The notes: generated from the sequence alone by a model not told the origin. A DNA stretch of 64,000 bases from Hymenobacter sp. YC55 (GCF_029433095.1 NZ_JARNTX010000003.1:124001-188000); one strand, 5' to 3'. Shown: positions 9,288-18,639, numbered from the stretch's first letter. Program-made: numbers and translations.

Positions 9288-9572
9288 CTACCGGCCGGGC
9301 GCCAGCCAGGGTCCGACCGACAAGGGCCAGGCAGTGGCCAGCAAGCCGACCACCAAGGCAAACAGCAACGCGACGGCCAGCCACCACTGCAAGCGCTGGT
9401 ACGGACCGGTGGGGCGGGGCCACCAGAGCAGCCCCGGCAACAGCAACGGCACGAGGCTGCGGCCGGGCCCGAGGCCGGCGAACCGCAGCCCCACGCACGT
9501 CAGCAGGGCCAGCAACGTACCCGCGAGCAGCAGATACTGCTGCCAGCGGGGAATCTGGGGAACGGGAACCAT
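9288..9572 (-). CDS. Small membrane protein downstream of SulP transporter
   Basis: A 94-residue protein with about three membrane helices (residues 12-31, 40-50 and 60-84) and several Trp-Pro boundary motifs. Its start codon is 13 bp after the stop of the SulP gene on the same strand, so it is probably the second gene of that operon. No family is recognised. It could be an accessory or stabilising subunit of the transporter, but only its position suggests that. Confidence 0.5.
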   Translation of the reverse strand: MVPVPQIPRWQQYLLLAGTLLALLTCVGLRFAGLGPGRSLVPLLLPGLLWWPRPTGPYQRLQWWLAVALLFALVVGLLATAWPLSVGPWLAPGR

Positions 9573-9585
9573 CGGAGCCTGGCCG

Positions 9586-11130
9586 TTAGTAGCGCTGGTT
9601 GGCGCCCGCTACCTGGTAGAGGGGATCTTCCACGACGTTGACCTCGATCAGGGCGTGGGCCTTGCCCAGCAGCCGGCGGCAATCGGGGCTCAGGTATCTC
9701 AGGTGCACGGTTTTGCCCGCCCGGTGGTAGCGCTCGGTGAGCTTGTGGAGCGCTTCGAGGGCGGACATGTCCGCCACCCGGCTGTGCTGAAAGTCGATAA
9801 TCACCTGCGCCGGGTCCCCCACTACGTCGAATTTCTCGCTGAAGGCCTGCACCGAGCCGAAGAAGAGCGGCCCAAAGATTTCGTAGTGCCGCACCCCCGC
9901 CGCGTCGACATACTTGCGGGCCCGGATGCGCTTGGCATTCTCCCAGGCGAACACCAAGGCCGCGACAACCACGCCGATGAGCACGGCCAGCGCCAGATTA
10001 TGTAGCAACACCGTGATGCCGGTCACCAGCACCATCACCACCAGATCGGCCACGGGCATCTTGCCGAAGGTCTTGAGCGAGGCCCACTCGAACGTGCCCA
10101 CGGCCACCATCATCATCAGCCCGGTGAGCGCGGCCATGGGCACGCGCTCGATCAGCGGGGCCCCGAACATAATAAAAACCAGCAGCATGAGGGCCGCTAG
10201 GATGCCCGAGAGCCGGGCCCGGGCCCCCGAGGAAATGTTGATCAAACTCTGGCCAATCATGGCGCAGCCACCCATGCCAAAAAACAAGCCCGAGAGCACA
10301 TTGGCCGTGCCCTGCGCCACGCATTCGCGGTTGGTCTGGCCCCGAGTTTCGGTGATCTCGTCAATCAAATTAAGGGTGAGCAAGCTCTCGATCAGCCCCA
10401 CCCCGGCCACGATGGCCGCGTAGGGAAAGATAACCCCGAGCGTCACGAGCGTGAGCGGCACGGCCGGGATATGAAAAGGTGGGAAGCCGCCTTTGATGGC
10501 GGCAATGTCCCCGACCGTTTTCGTATCGATGCCCAAACCGATGACCAGCGCGGATACCACGACGATGGCCGCCAGCGAAGCCGGCACGGCCTTGGTCAGG
10601 CGCGGCAAGCCCACGATGATGGCCATGGTAAGGCCCACGAGTCCAAGCATCGTATACAGGGCAGTCCCCGTCAGCCAGTGGCTAATGCCCGCCGCGTCTA
10701 GGGTCTGAAACTGCACCAGCTGCGAGAGAAAAATGATGATGGCCAGCCCATTGACAAACCCAAACATAACCGAGTGGGGCACCAGGCGAATAAACTTGCC
10801 TAGCTGCAACAAGCCCGCGGCGATTTGCAGCAGCCCGGCCAGGATCACGGTGGCGAAGATGTATTCCACGCCGTGGCTTTTCGTTAGCGCCACCAGCACC
10901 ACGGCCACGGCGCCGGTGGCGCCCGAGATCATACCGGGCCGCCCGCCCAGCAGGGAGGTCACCAAGCCCATCATAAAGGCGGCGTACAAACCGACTAGGG
11001 GGGAAACCTTCGCAATCAAGGAAAAGGCCACGGCTTCCGGCACCAGGGCCAAGGCCACCGTCAGGCCGGAGAGAACTTCGTTTTTATAGTTGACTTGGTA
11101 CTGCGTGAAGTAGGCGAGAATGTGTTGCAT
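9586..11130 (-). CDS. SulP family anion transporter with STAS domain
   Basis: A 514-residue inner-membrane transporter of the SLC26/SulP family, moving sulfate, bicarbonate or another small anion. The Sulfate_transp core covers about residues 15-370; its early LSGLTVALALVPEAVAFSLIA signature is clear. A STAS domain occupies roughly residues 415-510, with the anchor IIDFQHSRVADMSALEAL, which resembles the anti-sigma antagonist fold. The frame is open from 11196, but the ATG at 11130 (MQHILAYFTQYQ) gives the normal N-terminus. Sulfate and bicarbonate transport cannot be told apart here; a following small membrane protein without carbonic anhydrase motifs does not help. Confidence 0.9.
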   Translation of the reverse strand: MQHILAYFTQYQVNYKNEVLSGLTVALALVPEAVAFSLIAKVSPLVGLYAAFMMGLVTSLLGGRPGMISGATGAVAVVLVALTKSHGVEYIFATVILAGLLQIAAGLLQLGKFIRLVPHSVMFGFVNGLAIIIFLSQLVQFQTLDAAGISHWLTGTALYTMLGLVGLTMAIIVGLPRLTKAVPASLAAIVVVSALVIGLGIDTKTVGDIAAIKGGFPPFHIPAVPLTLVTLGVIFPYAAIVAGVGLIESLLTLNLIDEITETRGQTNRECVAQGTANVLSGLFFGMGGCAMIGQSLINISSGARARLSGILAALMLLVFIMFGAPLIERVPMAALTGLMMMVAVGTFEWASLKTFGKMPVADLVVMVLVTGITVLLHNLALAVLIGVVVAALVFAWENAKRIRARKYVDAAGVRHYEIFGPLFFGSVQAFSEKFDVVGDPAQVIIDFQHSRVADMSALEALHKLTERYHRAGKTVHLRYLSPDCRRLLGKAHALIEVNVVEDPLYQVAGANQRY

Positions 11131-11633
11131 AAAGACGCACCGAGACGAGCAAAAGAAAAGGCTGCCGCCGGCAAGCCCCCGCATACGCATGGGCACCCGC
11201 GACTGGCCGGCAGCAGCTGAGAAGAAAGAAAAAGGAAGACAAGCAGCGTCTCTCTGTCGAGGAGACGAGCTACGCGCCGGTAGCCCGGAGGGCCACGAAA
11301 AGCCGCGCGGGCCGTTTCGGCTAGCGGCAAAGAATTAGGGTGCCAGACAGAGTGCCGCCCCCTCGAAAAGGGCCGGGGCTACCGAGCAAGACGAGCAAAA
11401 TCGCTTACCTGCGCTAGGCGGGCACTACCCTCACGGGGGCGTAAAGAAGGGGAGGTGGCTGAGAGGCTGGGCCATAAGAAGGCCTAAAGGTACGTCGTTT
11501 TCTTTGGCGGCCTACTCGGCCGTTGCTTCTCATAAGCTACCCGGGGTCCTGCTACCCGGGTCCTGGCTTCGCTGAGGCCTGCCGAAAGCGCCAGGGTCAC
11601 GGGGGCGCGTCGGTACCTTAAGGGAGCAGCCTC
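11131..11633. other. Gene-free stretch between SulP and SGNH genes
   Basis: About 500 bp of G+C-rich sequence. Both flanking genes are on the minus strand, so this should hold the SulP promoter and 5' region. I found no convincing TAnnTTTG box and no protein-like frame. Confidence 0.35.
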
Positions 11634-11687
11634 CAAAAAACAGACAGCGTCAGTTGACCAGATAAACTCTGATCCGCTGACGCTGTC
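11634..11687 (-). terminator. Rho-independent terminator of SGNH gene
   Basis: On the minus strand an 11-bp perfect stem (GACAGCGTCAG / CTGACGCTGTC) with a 23-nt loop is followed by TG and six T residues. It starts 85 bp after the stop of the SGNH hydrolase gene. Confidence 0.75.
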
Positions 11688-11771
11688 CGTAACAACAAGC
11701 AGGTGGTTTTTGGGCAAGGAGTAACGTGGGCAGCTCGTTTCCGAACGCGTCCGCTTAACCGACCCGCACGC

Positions 11772-14700
11772 TTAGTTTCGCTGCACTTTCACCCGGGCTC
11801 GCAGTCCCTTGCCTTCCAGCAGGAGGTAGTAGAGGCCGGGTTGGCGGAGCTCCCGCGTCAAATCAAAGGCCAGAGTGGTCGTAAGCGAAGGCAGTTGCCG
11901 TTTCCCGGTTGTTACTTGCGCGCCGGTCGCCGAGAGGAGCGTGTAAGTGAGCTCGCCAGCATACCCGGGCGCGAGCAACACGCGGAAGCGCCCGTCTAGG
12001 GTTGGATTGGGGGAGAGCTGCAGTTCGTGCTCGACCGGAGCTAACGCGGGGGCCACAGCCGCTAGCAGGCGGGCCTGGTTACTGGTGGCGCCGGTAGTCA
12101 GTACTTCAATCGCTGCTACTTTGGGCTCATCTTCCCCACTAGTACCCGGGGCAAAGACCAGGGTGAGTTGGCCGTCGGCCACGTTGACGGTGAAGGTTTC
12201 GACAACGGCGGTGTTGGGTCCGGCTTTGCGCACAATGTCGTAGGCACTGAGCACCTTGGTCCCCTCGGCTGTTACGTCGAAGACGCGCTGGCCGGGGTCA
12301 CTAAAGTAGACTTCGGCGAAGTGGAGTTTGACGGTGTAGGTGCCATTGCTTAGGGGTAGGTTGTAGCTCATCGAACCCCACCGCTCGGTCTGGTACAGCA
12401 CGTCGTCCAAAGTGCCGGCAATGGCCGCGCCACCCCCGGAGGGGAAGCCGCCGCTGACATACGGCTGATCGGCCGCGAAGGCCAGGCCCGAGGTAGTAAG
12501 CGCGGGCCCGCCCGCGTTGAGGCGGTAAAGAGCCGTTACGCCCCCGCTAGAAGGGGCATTGACCAGCACGCTTACTTGATCCGCGGCACTCGCCAGGCCC
12601 GTATTGTCTTTCACGACTAAGCTGAAGACGTAGGTACCCGCCACCAAGCTGTTCACGGTGGGAATGGCTGCGGTTTTGCTGGTGAAAACGGCCGTATTGG
12701 GGCCGCTCACTTGCGTCCAGGCATAGCTGGCAATCGTACCATCGACATCCGTACCCGAGCCGTTCAAGGTCGTGCTACTGGTCGGCAGCGTCAGGATCTG
12801 ATCTGCCCCCGCGTTGGCAAGCGGGGTTTGGTTGCCCGTGGCGCTGGCCGCCAACACTTCGATGGCTGACACTTTGGGCTCGTCTGCGCCAGCAGAACCC
12901 GGGGCAAAGACCAAGGTGAGTTGGCCGTCGGCCACGTTGACGGTGAAGGTTTCGACAACGGCGGTGTTGGGTCCGGCTTTGCGCACAATGTCGTAGGCAC
13001 TGAGCACCTTGGTCCCCTCGGCTGTTACGTCGAAGACGCGCTGGCCGGGGTCACTAAAGTAGACTTCGGCGAAGTGGAGCTTAATGGTGTACGTGCCATT
13101 GCTCACCGGCAGCGCATACGTCATCGAACCCCACCGCTCGGTTTGGTACAAGACGTCGTCCACGGTACCCGCGATGGGGTTGGAACTGTCGGCTTCATTG
13201 CCCCCGCTTACGTACTGGTCGGCCGCGAAGGCTAGGCCCGAGGTAGTAAGCGCGGGGCCACCGGCGTTGAGGCGGTAGACGGCGGAGCCCCCCCCCGTCG
13301 GGGCCGCGTTGACAAGTACGCTCACCTGATCGGCCACGCTCGGCGCGCCGGCATTATCGGTCACCACTAAGCTGAACACGTACGGGCCCGCGACCAACCC
13401 GCTCAGGGTCGGCTGCGCTACGGTTTTGCTGGAGAAGACGGCCGTGTTGGGGCCACTGACTTGCGTCCAGGCGTAGCTGGCCACGTTGCCATCCGGGTCG
13501 GTGCCCGTACCCGTTAGGCGGGTGCTGCTCGTGGGCAGGGCAAACGACTGGTCGGCGCCCGCATTGGCCACGGGGGGCTGGTTGCCGGTGGAGTTGAACG
13601 TGAAGACCTCGATGGCCGAAACCTTCGGCTCGTCGGCGCCGGCGGGACCGGGGGCAAAGGCCAGCGTCAGCTGCCCATCGGTGACGGTGACGGCGAAGGT
13701 CTCGCTGGTGGCCGTGTTCGGGCCCACCTTCATGAGAATATCGTAAGCGCTGAGCACCGTGGTGCCTTCGGCCGTCACGTCGAAGACGCGCTGGCCGGGC
13801 GCGCTCCAATAGATTTCGGCGAAGTGCAGCTTAACGGTGTAGGTGCCATTGGCTACCGGCAGGTTGTAGCTCATCGACCCCCAGCGCTCGGTCTGGTACA
13901 AGGCGTCATCGGTCGTGCCCGCAATGGGGCTGGCGGTGTCGGCGGCATTGCCCCCCGCGGCGTATTGGTCGGCGGCGAAGGTCCCGCTCGAGGCCGTAAC
14001 GGCCAAGCCCCCCGCGTTAAGCCGGTAACGAGGAGCTGAAGAGCCGTTGATGGTCACGGTAACTTGATCGGGCGCACTGCGCAGACCAGCATTGTCAGTT
14101 ACCACCAAGCTGAAGACGTACGTGCCCCCCACAAAACCGCTGACCGTCGGCGACGCTACCGTCTGACTGGAGAAGGTCACCGGGGCCGGGCCACTAACCT
14201 GGGTCCAAGCGTAGCCTACCACCGTGCCGTCAGCATCCGTCCCGGACCCATTGAGCACGGTATTGTTGGTGGGGCCCACGGGCATAATCAGCTGCTGGTC
14301 CGGGCCCGCGTTGGCAACGGGTGGCGTCTGCCCCCCCGGCGCCCCAAGCAGCGCTTGCAGGGCCGCGTACCAGCGCGCGGCCATCTTTTCCTCGCCGCCC
14401 TGGTTGAGGTGAATGTTATCGTAGAGGTCGGTAGCGGCATTAAAGCCCGTATTCATGTCCACCAGCACCACGGGCGAGAGCGCCGAGTTCTTCTGCTGGG
14501 CCAGGGCGGGTAGCAGCGCGTTGAGCAGGTTGATGTCGTTGTTGGGCGTGGGCGGGGCCGTAACCAGGGGAATGAGCTGGGCGAGCAGGATCTTGACGGT
14601 CGGCCGGGCCGCCCGCAGCCGGTCAATTACCTCGCTTAACTCGTCGCGGGTGCTCTCCGGGGTTTGCCGCTGCAGTACGTCGTTGGTGCCCGCGTGCAGC

Positions 14701-15071
14701 AGCACGATGTCGGGCTGGGCGTCGCGGGCAAACTGCTGGGCGTAGTCCCGGATCTGTTCGGTTCGCCAGCCAGCCTGGCCTTGGTGGTCGGGGTCGAAAT
14801 CCGGGTTGGGCGGCGGCCCCCCGTAGTTTTCGTGCTCCGAGCCCACAAAGTCTACGCTGTAGCCCCCGGCTTGCAGCTTATGCCAGAGCGCGCGGCGGTA
14901 GGTGTTGTAGTAGATGGTGCCGTGGGTGTGCGAATCGCCCAGGGGCATAATCCGGGTTTGCGCCGAAGCGAGCACGGGCGAGAGCAGCAACCAGAGCAAC
15001 CCGCTGAAAAGCACCGCTCGCTTGGCGCGGTAGGCACGCGGCGTCGCGGCGGCCGGGTAAAAAGAGGGCAT
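11772..15071 (-). CDS. Secreted SGNH hydrolase with PKD/malectin repeats and T9SS tail
   Basis: A 1099-residue secreted multidomain protein. Residues 1-38 form a signal peptide. An SGNH/GDSL hydrolase domain follows to about residue 245, with GDSHTHG (nucleophile Ser near 47), HAGTNDV and DNIHLN (Asp/His of the triad). Then come three tandem modules, each a PKD/K319L-like Ig domain (VANAGPDQ... GTDADGTV... WTQVSGP) followed by a malectin-like carbohydrate-binding domain (YRLNAGG... FAADQY... YQTERWGSMSY). The end (LSPNPTLDGRF... YYLLLEGKGL) is a type A type IX secretion sorting domain. It is probably a cell-surface esterase acting on acylated polysaccharide. The frame opens at 15134, but the promoter box at 15132-15139 supports the 15071 start. 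Confidence 0.9.
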   Translation of the reverse strand: MPSFYPAAATPRAYRAKRAVLFSGLLWLLLSPVLASAQTRIMPLGDSHTHGTIYYNTYRRALWHKLQAGGYSVDFVGSEHENYGGPPPNPDFDPDHQGQAGWRTEQIRDYAQQFARDAQPDIVLLHAGTNDVLQRQTPESTRDELSEVIDRLRAARPTVKILLAQLIPLVTAPPTPNNDINLLNALLPALAQQKNSALSPVVLVDMNTGFNAATDLYDNIHLNQGGEEKMAARWYAALQALLGAPGGQTPPVANAGPDQQLIMPVGPTNNTVLNGSGTDADGTVVGYAWTQVSGPAPVTFSSQTVASPTVSGFVGGTYVFSLVVTDNAGLRSAPDQVTVTINGSSAPRYRLNAGGLAVTASSGTFAADQYAAGGNAADTASPIAGTTDDALYQTERWGSMSYNLPVANGTYTVKLHFAEIYWSAPGQRVFDVTAEGTTVLSAYDILMKVGPNTATSETFAVTVTDGQLTLAFAPGPAGADEPKVSAIEVFTFNSTGNQPPVANAGADQSFALPTSSTRLTGTGTDPDGNVASYAWTQVSGPNTAVFSSKTVAQPTLSGLVAGPYVFSLVVTDNAGAPSVADQVSVLVNAAPTGGGSAVYRLNAGGPALTTSGLAFAADQYVSGGNEADSSNPIAGTVDDVLYQTERWGSMTYALPVSNGTYTIKLHFAEVYFSDPGQRVFDVTAEGTKVLSAYDIVRKAGPNTAVVETFTVNVADGQLTLVFAPGSAGADEPKVSAIEVLAASATGNQTPLANAGADQILTLPTSSTTLNGSGTDVDGTIASYAWTQVSGPNTAVFTSKTAAIPTVNSLVAGTYVFSLVVKDNTGLASAADQVSVLVNAPSSGGVTALYRLNAGGPALTTSGLAFAADQPYVSGGFPSGGGAAIAGTLDDVLYQTERWGSMSYNLPLSNGTYTVKLHFAEVYFSDPGQRVFDVTAEGTKVLSAYDIVRKAGPNTAVVETFTVNVADGQLTLVFAPGTSGEDEPKVAAIEVLTTGATSNQARLLAAVAPALAPVEHELQLSPNPTLDGRFRVLLAPGYAGELTYTLLSATGAQVTTGKRQLPSLTTTLAFDLTRELRQPGLYYLLLEGKGLRARVKVQRN
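12162..12326 (-). repeat. Perfect 165-bp internal repeat, copy 1
   Basis: Identical base for base to 12915-13079. It encodes the same part of malectin-like domain 3 (FAEVYFSDPGQRVF through the VADGQLT segment). The sequence immediately outside diverges at synonymous and non-synonymous sites. Confidence 0.85.
12915..13079 (-). repeat. Perfect 165-bp internal repeat, copy 2
   Basis: Copy in malectin-like domain 2 of the same gene. The equivalent part of domain 1 (about 13660-13825) is clearly diverged, so the identity of copies 1 and 2 points to recent duplication or gene conversion. Confidence 0.85.
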
Positions 15072-15131
15072 GAGAACAGGTGTGAAGGAATGGAAGCAGA
15101 AAACGAAGCCCGACAGTCCAACAACACGATT

Positions 15132-15139
15132 CAAATATA
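15132..15139 (-). promoter_or_regulatory. -7 box of SGNH gene promoter
   Basis: Minus-strand TATATTTG is a perfect match to TAnnTTTG, about 60 bp upstream of the start codon at 15071. A clear TTG at -33 is not present (TGA lies 19 nt upstream). Confidence 0.5.
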
Positions 15140-15534
15140 AGTATACAAACTTAAAATATCACCATTAGCAAGAAAACGGCGTTTCAATCTTGACATTCCT
15201 CTACCTTCTAATCTGATAATAGCGGCCGTTATGTCCTATTGTAAATTGAATATCAGCTACTTGTGTTAACACATTCAACTACATAAATTGTAGGTTTTAT
15301 TGGAAGAAATGACTTGCTCTTATCTCTACCTGCAGTTCTTACGTAGGATTCCGGATCAATAAGAAGCTTATAGGTCGACTATCGAGGTCAAAAACGTGTT
15401 CGGGGGACACCTCGGCCTAGCAGTCAGCCAGCTGGAACGGTGCCAATACTGCATGAAGTAGCAGTAGTTCTTCCGCGTATTTAAGCGCTTATACCCACAT
15501 TGAGGGCACGGCATTGGGCTGTTATGCTCAAACT
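15140..15534. other. Gene-free A+T-rich stretch
   Basis: About 395 bp of A+T-rich sequence upstream of the hydrolase remnant. No open frame, repeat or family resemblance was seen. Confidence 0.35.
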
Positions 15535-15927
15535 CATAGTGGGAATACCACTAACAGAACTCCTTTTCCTTCTCCTTCCAAATCTGACCTTAGAAGTCTG
15601 CATAGTTCGGTGGCTTACATAGTAGGCGGTGAGGCGGATATGGCAACACTGAACGCAAAGCATGATTTTAGCCGCATTGAGAAGGTTCTGGCTCCGTGAG
15701 CCTTGTATGACTTCTCGGCTGAGGCAAAGAAAACCGGCAGCAAAATAGATGGTCATTACCCAGCTGCCTACCAAGAACCGCATGAGGGTGACTTTAGTAA
15801 AGTTGGACGTGCTTGGTTGCAATGGCAGTTGAGAGGAGATAACACTGCCGCAAAAATGTTTCAGGGACCGAATTGTGGCCTTTGTGCTGACAAGAAATGG
15901 TCCGTGCAGAAAAAGAACATCGATTAA
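15535..15927 (+). pseudogene. Alpha/beta hydrolase C-terminal remnant
   Basis: One reading frame carries the last ~130 residues of an alpha/beta hydrolase-type protein: LRSLHSSVAYIVGGEADMA (strand and Asp loop), then GHYPAAYQEPHEGDF, WLQWQLRGDN and FQGPNCGLCADKKW at the end. A TGA at 15697-15699 interrupts it, and no N-terminus or catalytic Ser region is found upstream. The WLxWQLxGD...CGLCxD ending is one I recall from Bacteroidota dienelactone- or PHB-depolymerase-like hydrolases. It is a truncated, inactivated copy. Confidence 0.55.
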
Positions 15928-16290
15928 CGTGGACTCTACACCCTGAAAATCACTTGATTTTGCCCGGCACCTACACGGCCAGGGTATAAGCGGCACCTAG
16001 CTGCTGGGTCCGGGCACTCGTCAGGCTACTTGCTGCTAGTGCTGCCATTACCAACAAGTAGCCTGACCGATTACGCAGCCCTGTGTTCTTGTTGGGGTAG
16101 CGTGAGAGCAGGAACAGAAAACCCCGCTAAGGAGGGTCAGCTGCTGTAAACAAGTGGAAGTTAGCATTGCTAAACCGGCAAGCTGAATTCCGTTCTTCAC
16201 AACAGCTCAGGTACCCGCCTCCCAAGTACCCCAGCCAAGGCCCTTATCTGGTAACCAGTGCGTATGCTTAACCGGTTACTTTCGCTTACG

Positions 16291-17163
16291 ATGCATTTTC
16301 TCCCCGGCCCTATTCCTACGCAAGCTATGTTTCGCCACCCCAGCGAGCGTGCCCGGCTGGTCACTGTTCGCCACAGCGACAGCTTACTCGACCAGCGTAA
16401 AAGCTGGCTGTTACCGCACCGCAAGCAGTACTACCTGCTCCTGCTCTTAACGACGGGCAGCGGCCGGTACTGGGTTGACACGGTGCCGTATGAGTTCCGG
16501 GCCGATTCGCTGTTCTTTTCCACCCCTGAGCAGGTGCACGCCAAGGAAGAGGTCCGGACCTCGGGCACAGCCATTTGCCTCACGCCCGAGTTCTTTGCGC
16601 TGGCCACCAACGCCGACCTGCGCCAACTGCCCTTTGTGCAGCACCCCCACCTGAGCCACGCGCTCCGGCTCGCGCCCGCCGATTGGGCAGAGCTGCGCTC
16701 CCTTTGCCAGCGCCTCGTGCAGGAGTATGAGCAGCCGGCCGACCTGCACGACGAGCTGCTGTATGCCTACCTGCGGGTGCTGCTCCTCACCCTCGGTCGT
16801 CGCTGCTACCAACAGCTCGGTGGGGCCGTGCCGGGGCCAGCGTCCCCAAGCCTCTCCGCCCGCCTGCAAGCGGGTATCGAGCACCATTACAAAACGCTCC
16901 GCGATGTAGCGGCCTACGCCCGGCTGCTGCACCTCTCCGCCAATCACCTCAACACGGTGATAAAAGCGCAGAGCGGCAAGACGGTGCTCCAGCACCTACA
17001 CGAGCGCCAACTGCTCGAAGCCAAGCGCTTGCTGTACCATACCGAGCGGTCGGTGAAGGAAATTGCTTTCGAGCTCGGCTTTCAGGATGCCGCCTACTTT
17101 ACCCGCTTCTTCAAGCGCCTAACGGGCGTTACGCCCCTGCATTACCGCACGGCCAGTGAATAG
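16291..17163 (+). CDS. AraC family transcriptional regulator
   Basis: A regulator of about 290 residues. The N-terminal half (to about residue 150) is an AraC_binding/cupin-like sensor domain (GRYWVDTVPYEFRADSLFFS). The C-terminal 100 residues contain both helix-turn-helix motifs of HTH_18: AYARLLHLSANHLNTVIKA and VKEIAFELGFQDAAYFTRFF. The frame opens with GTG at 16258 and has ATG codons at 16264, 16291 and 16327; the real start is probably one of the last two. The VOC protein 120 bp downstream on the same strand is a possible target. No ligand can be inferred. Confidence 0.85.
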   Translation: MHFLPGPIPTQAMFRHPSERARLVTVRHSDSLLDQRKSWLLPHRKQYYLLLLLTTGSGRYWVDTVPYEFRADSLFFSTPEQVHAKEEVRTSGTAICLTPEFFALATNADLRQLPFVQHPHLSHALRLAPADWAELRSLCQRLVQEYEQPADLHDELLYAYLRVLLLTLGRRCYQQLGGAVPGPASPSLSARLQAGIEHHYKTLRDVAAYARLLHLSANHLNTVIKAQSGKTVLQHLHERQLLEAKRLLYHTERSVKEIAFELGFQDAAYFTRFFKRLTGVTPLHYRTASE

Positions 17164-17285
17164 TACCAGCCTTCCCACCGGATGTACTGGTGAAAGCCCC
17201 TGCTACTCCTGACTTGACCGGGTAATTTGCGGTTGTACTAGCACCTACCGACGACGACCACCGTGGTCGCCCAAAAAAAGAACGA

Positions 17286-17735
17286 ATGGAAAATACCAAA
17301 CTACCGCTGCCGGCGAAGAACGCCGAAGGCATCAATGGAAAAATGCGGGCCGACCACGTGGCCTTGCGCACGCTTGACTTCGCGGGTACGATCGGCTGGT
17401 ACACGGAAAAGCTAGGGTTTCGCCTACTCAAGCAGGTTACGTTGGGCGACTTGCAGCTCGCCTTCCTGGCTCCGGCTAACGACGACAACTTCTGGGTGGA
17501 AGTGTTGAGCAACGGCCCAGCCAGGGAGCCTCAGGCCACCCCGCCGCCCATCACCTCCGGCTTTCAACACTTGTGTCTCACAGTCGAAAACGTCGAGGAG
17601 ACGCTCGCCGCCCTGCGCGAGCGCGGTGTCGAGGTTACCCGGGAGCCGTTCGATGTGCCGCCCCTGGGTAAGCGCTGCGGCTTTGTGGCCGACTTGCACG
17701 GCAACACGCTGGAGTTCATTCAAAATATTGACTGA
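17286..17735 (+). CDS. VOC family (glyoxalase/bleomycin-resistance fold) protein
   Basis: A 149-residue cytosolic protein with the two beta-alpha-beta-beta-beta halves of the vicinal oxygen chelate fold. Likely metal ligands are visible: His in ADHVALRTLDF (near residue 21), His in FQHLCLTVENV (near 98) and Glu in NTLEFIQ close to the C-terminus. Such proteins catalyse isomerisation, dioxygenation or thiol addition, or simply bind hydrophobic drugs. The short N-terminal extension before MRADHV is unusual, and an internal ATG at 17343 is an alternative start. Substrate unknown. Confidence 0.82.
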   Translation: MENTKLPLPAKNAEGINGKMRADHVALRTLDFAGTIGWYTEKLGFRLLKQVTLGDLQLAFLAPANDDNFWVEVLSNGPAREPQATPPPITSGFQHLCLTVENVEETLAALRERGVEVTREPFDVPPLGKRCGFVADLHGNTLEFIQNID

Positions 17736-17861
17736 AAGGCCCCAATAGCCCAGTAGGGTCGACAACCCGTCTGGTGGCCAGCCAGACCTGCTGAGCGGCG
17801 GAGGTTTACCCTTCCTCAGGCTACCTGCCTGCCTGGCCCGCCGGATAACGCGCGCCTCAAC

Positions 17862-18000
17862 TTCACGGTCGAGGTGCGCTCCGCCCACTTTCTACGCTCC
17901 TACTCTCGGTTGCCCCAGCGTGTGAACCAGAAGCACAGGGCCTCCTTTCTGGGCATCACCCCCGAGTTCTTGAGCATGCTGCGCAGAAAGCGCGCAGGAG
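17862..18000 (+). pseudogene. Crp/Fnr-type regulator C-terminal fragment
   Basis: The translated stretch HFLRSYSRLPQRVNQKH...SFLGITPEFLSMLRRKRA is the winged-helix end of a Crp/Fnr family regulator as found in Bacteroidota (LGITPEFLSRLRR is the recognition helix). No cyclic-nucleotide-binding domain precedes it, and the frame runs on into unrelated residues. It is a decayed remnant. Confidence 0.55.
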
Positions 18001-18073
18001 AGCGTTCTGAAAGTAGTTCAAGTAACAGCCGGTGGTTGTCCTGCCCCTTTGCCTGCTGAATACGCTAAACGCA

Positions 18074-18119
18074 GGAAATCCCTCATACCGGCTTTTGAAA
18101 GCCGATACGAGGGATTTGA
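18074..18119. terminator. Hairpin with 20-bp imperfect stem
   Basis: AAATCCCTCATACCGGCTTT pairs with AAAGCCGATACGAGGGATTT with few mismatches. It is a terminator-like hairpin downstream of the Crp/Fnr remnant and may be the surviving terminator of that gene. Confidence 0.5.
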
Positions 18120-18243
18120 ACAGTCCGTCAACAGGTTGCGGACTGGCTTTGCTATCTGCCTGGTTGGTGCTTGTGGGGCTTCAAGCCAGGGTGCTTCGGC
18201 TGGTATTCTAGGGTAACCCTTCTTCTTCTGTCGGGTGTGTCTA

Positions 18244-18393
18244 GTGGCTGTTGCAGAACTCTCAACGGGCAACCGGATGGGCAGTAAGAGTTGATCAACC
18301 GGGCTAAAAAGTCTGTATTCAGCTACTGAGTGCAGCCAATGAGGACTGCAAGAAAGCTTTACCAGAATAGAGACCGGGTTCTGCAACAGCCAC
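18244..18393. mobile_element. 150-bp MITE-like element
   Basis: Perfect 16-bp terminal inverted repeats, GTGGCTGTTGCAGAAC at 18244-18259 and its complement at 18378-18393, enclose 118 bp without coding capacity. The ends resemble the IS1182-type terminus GGCTGTTGCAAAAG at 35906 and 54230, so a related transposase could have moved it. No target duplication is evident. Confidence 0.55.
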
Positions 18394-18639
18394 CCCGTGC
18401 CTACCCAAAGCCCAAGCTTGGACCCTAGGCAACGCAGGTTTTTAAATGATTTACCTCCCGCAACTCTCGTCTTTAGCCTCGACTATCATGCCAAAATTTA
18501 TTTCTTCATTGATCATATAGGGTTCGTTTATCACTTGTGCAGGCCGTCCTTTCCTTTAAATGACGGTTAGTTTAAGATGGCTGACAAGCTATTCAACGAT
18601 CGTTTATCACTATTCTTGAGTGACAAAGCAGGTGTGAAG

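Noticed and set aside
12160..13830. CRISPR-like or tandem repeat array
   Set aside because: Repeats are few, long and coding; they are the malectin-like domains of one protein.
15657..15680. GATTTTAGCCGCA, also present in the leader RNA at 6257-6270
   Set aside because: Lies inside the coding trace of the hydrolase remnant (HDFSRI) and has no other similarity to the leader; taken as chance.
18018..18386. 122-codon minus-strand frame
   Set aside because: Crosses a terminator hairpin and the MITE-like element and has no domain or codon support.
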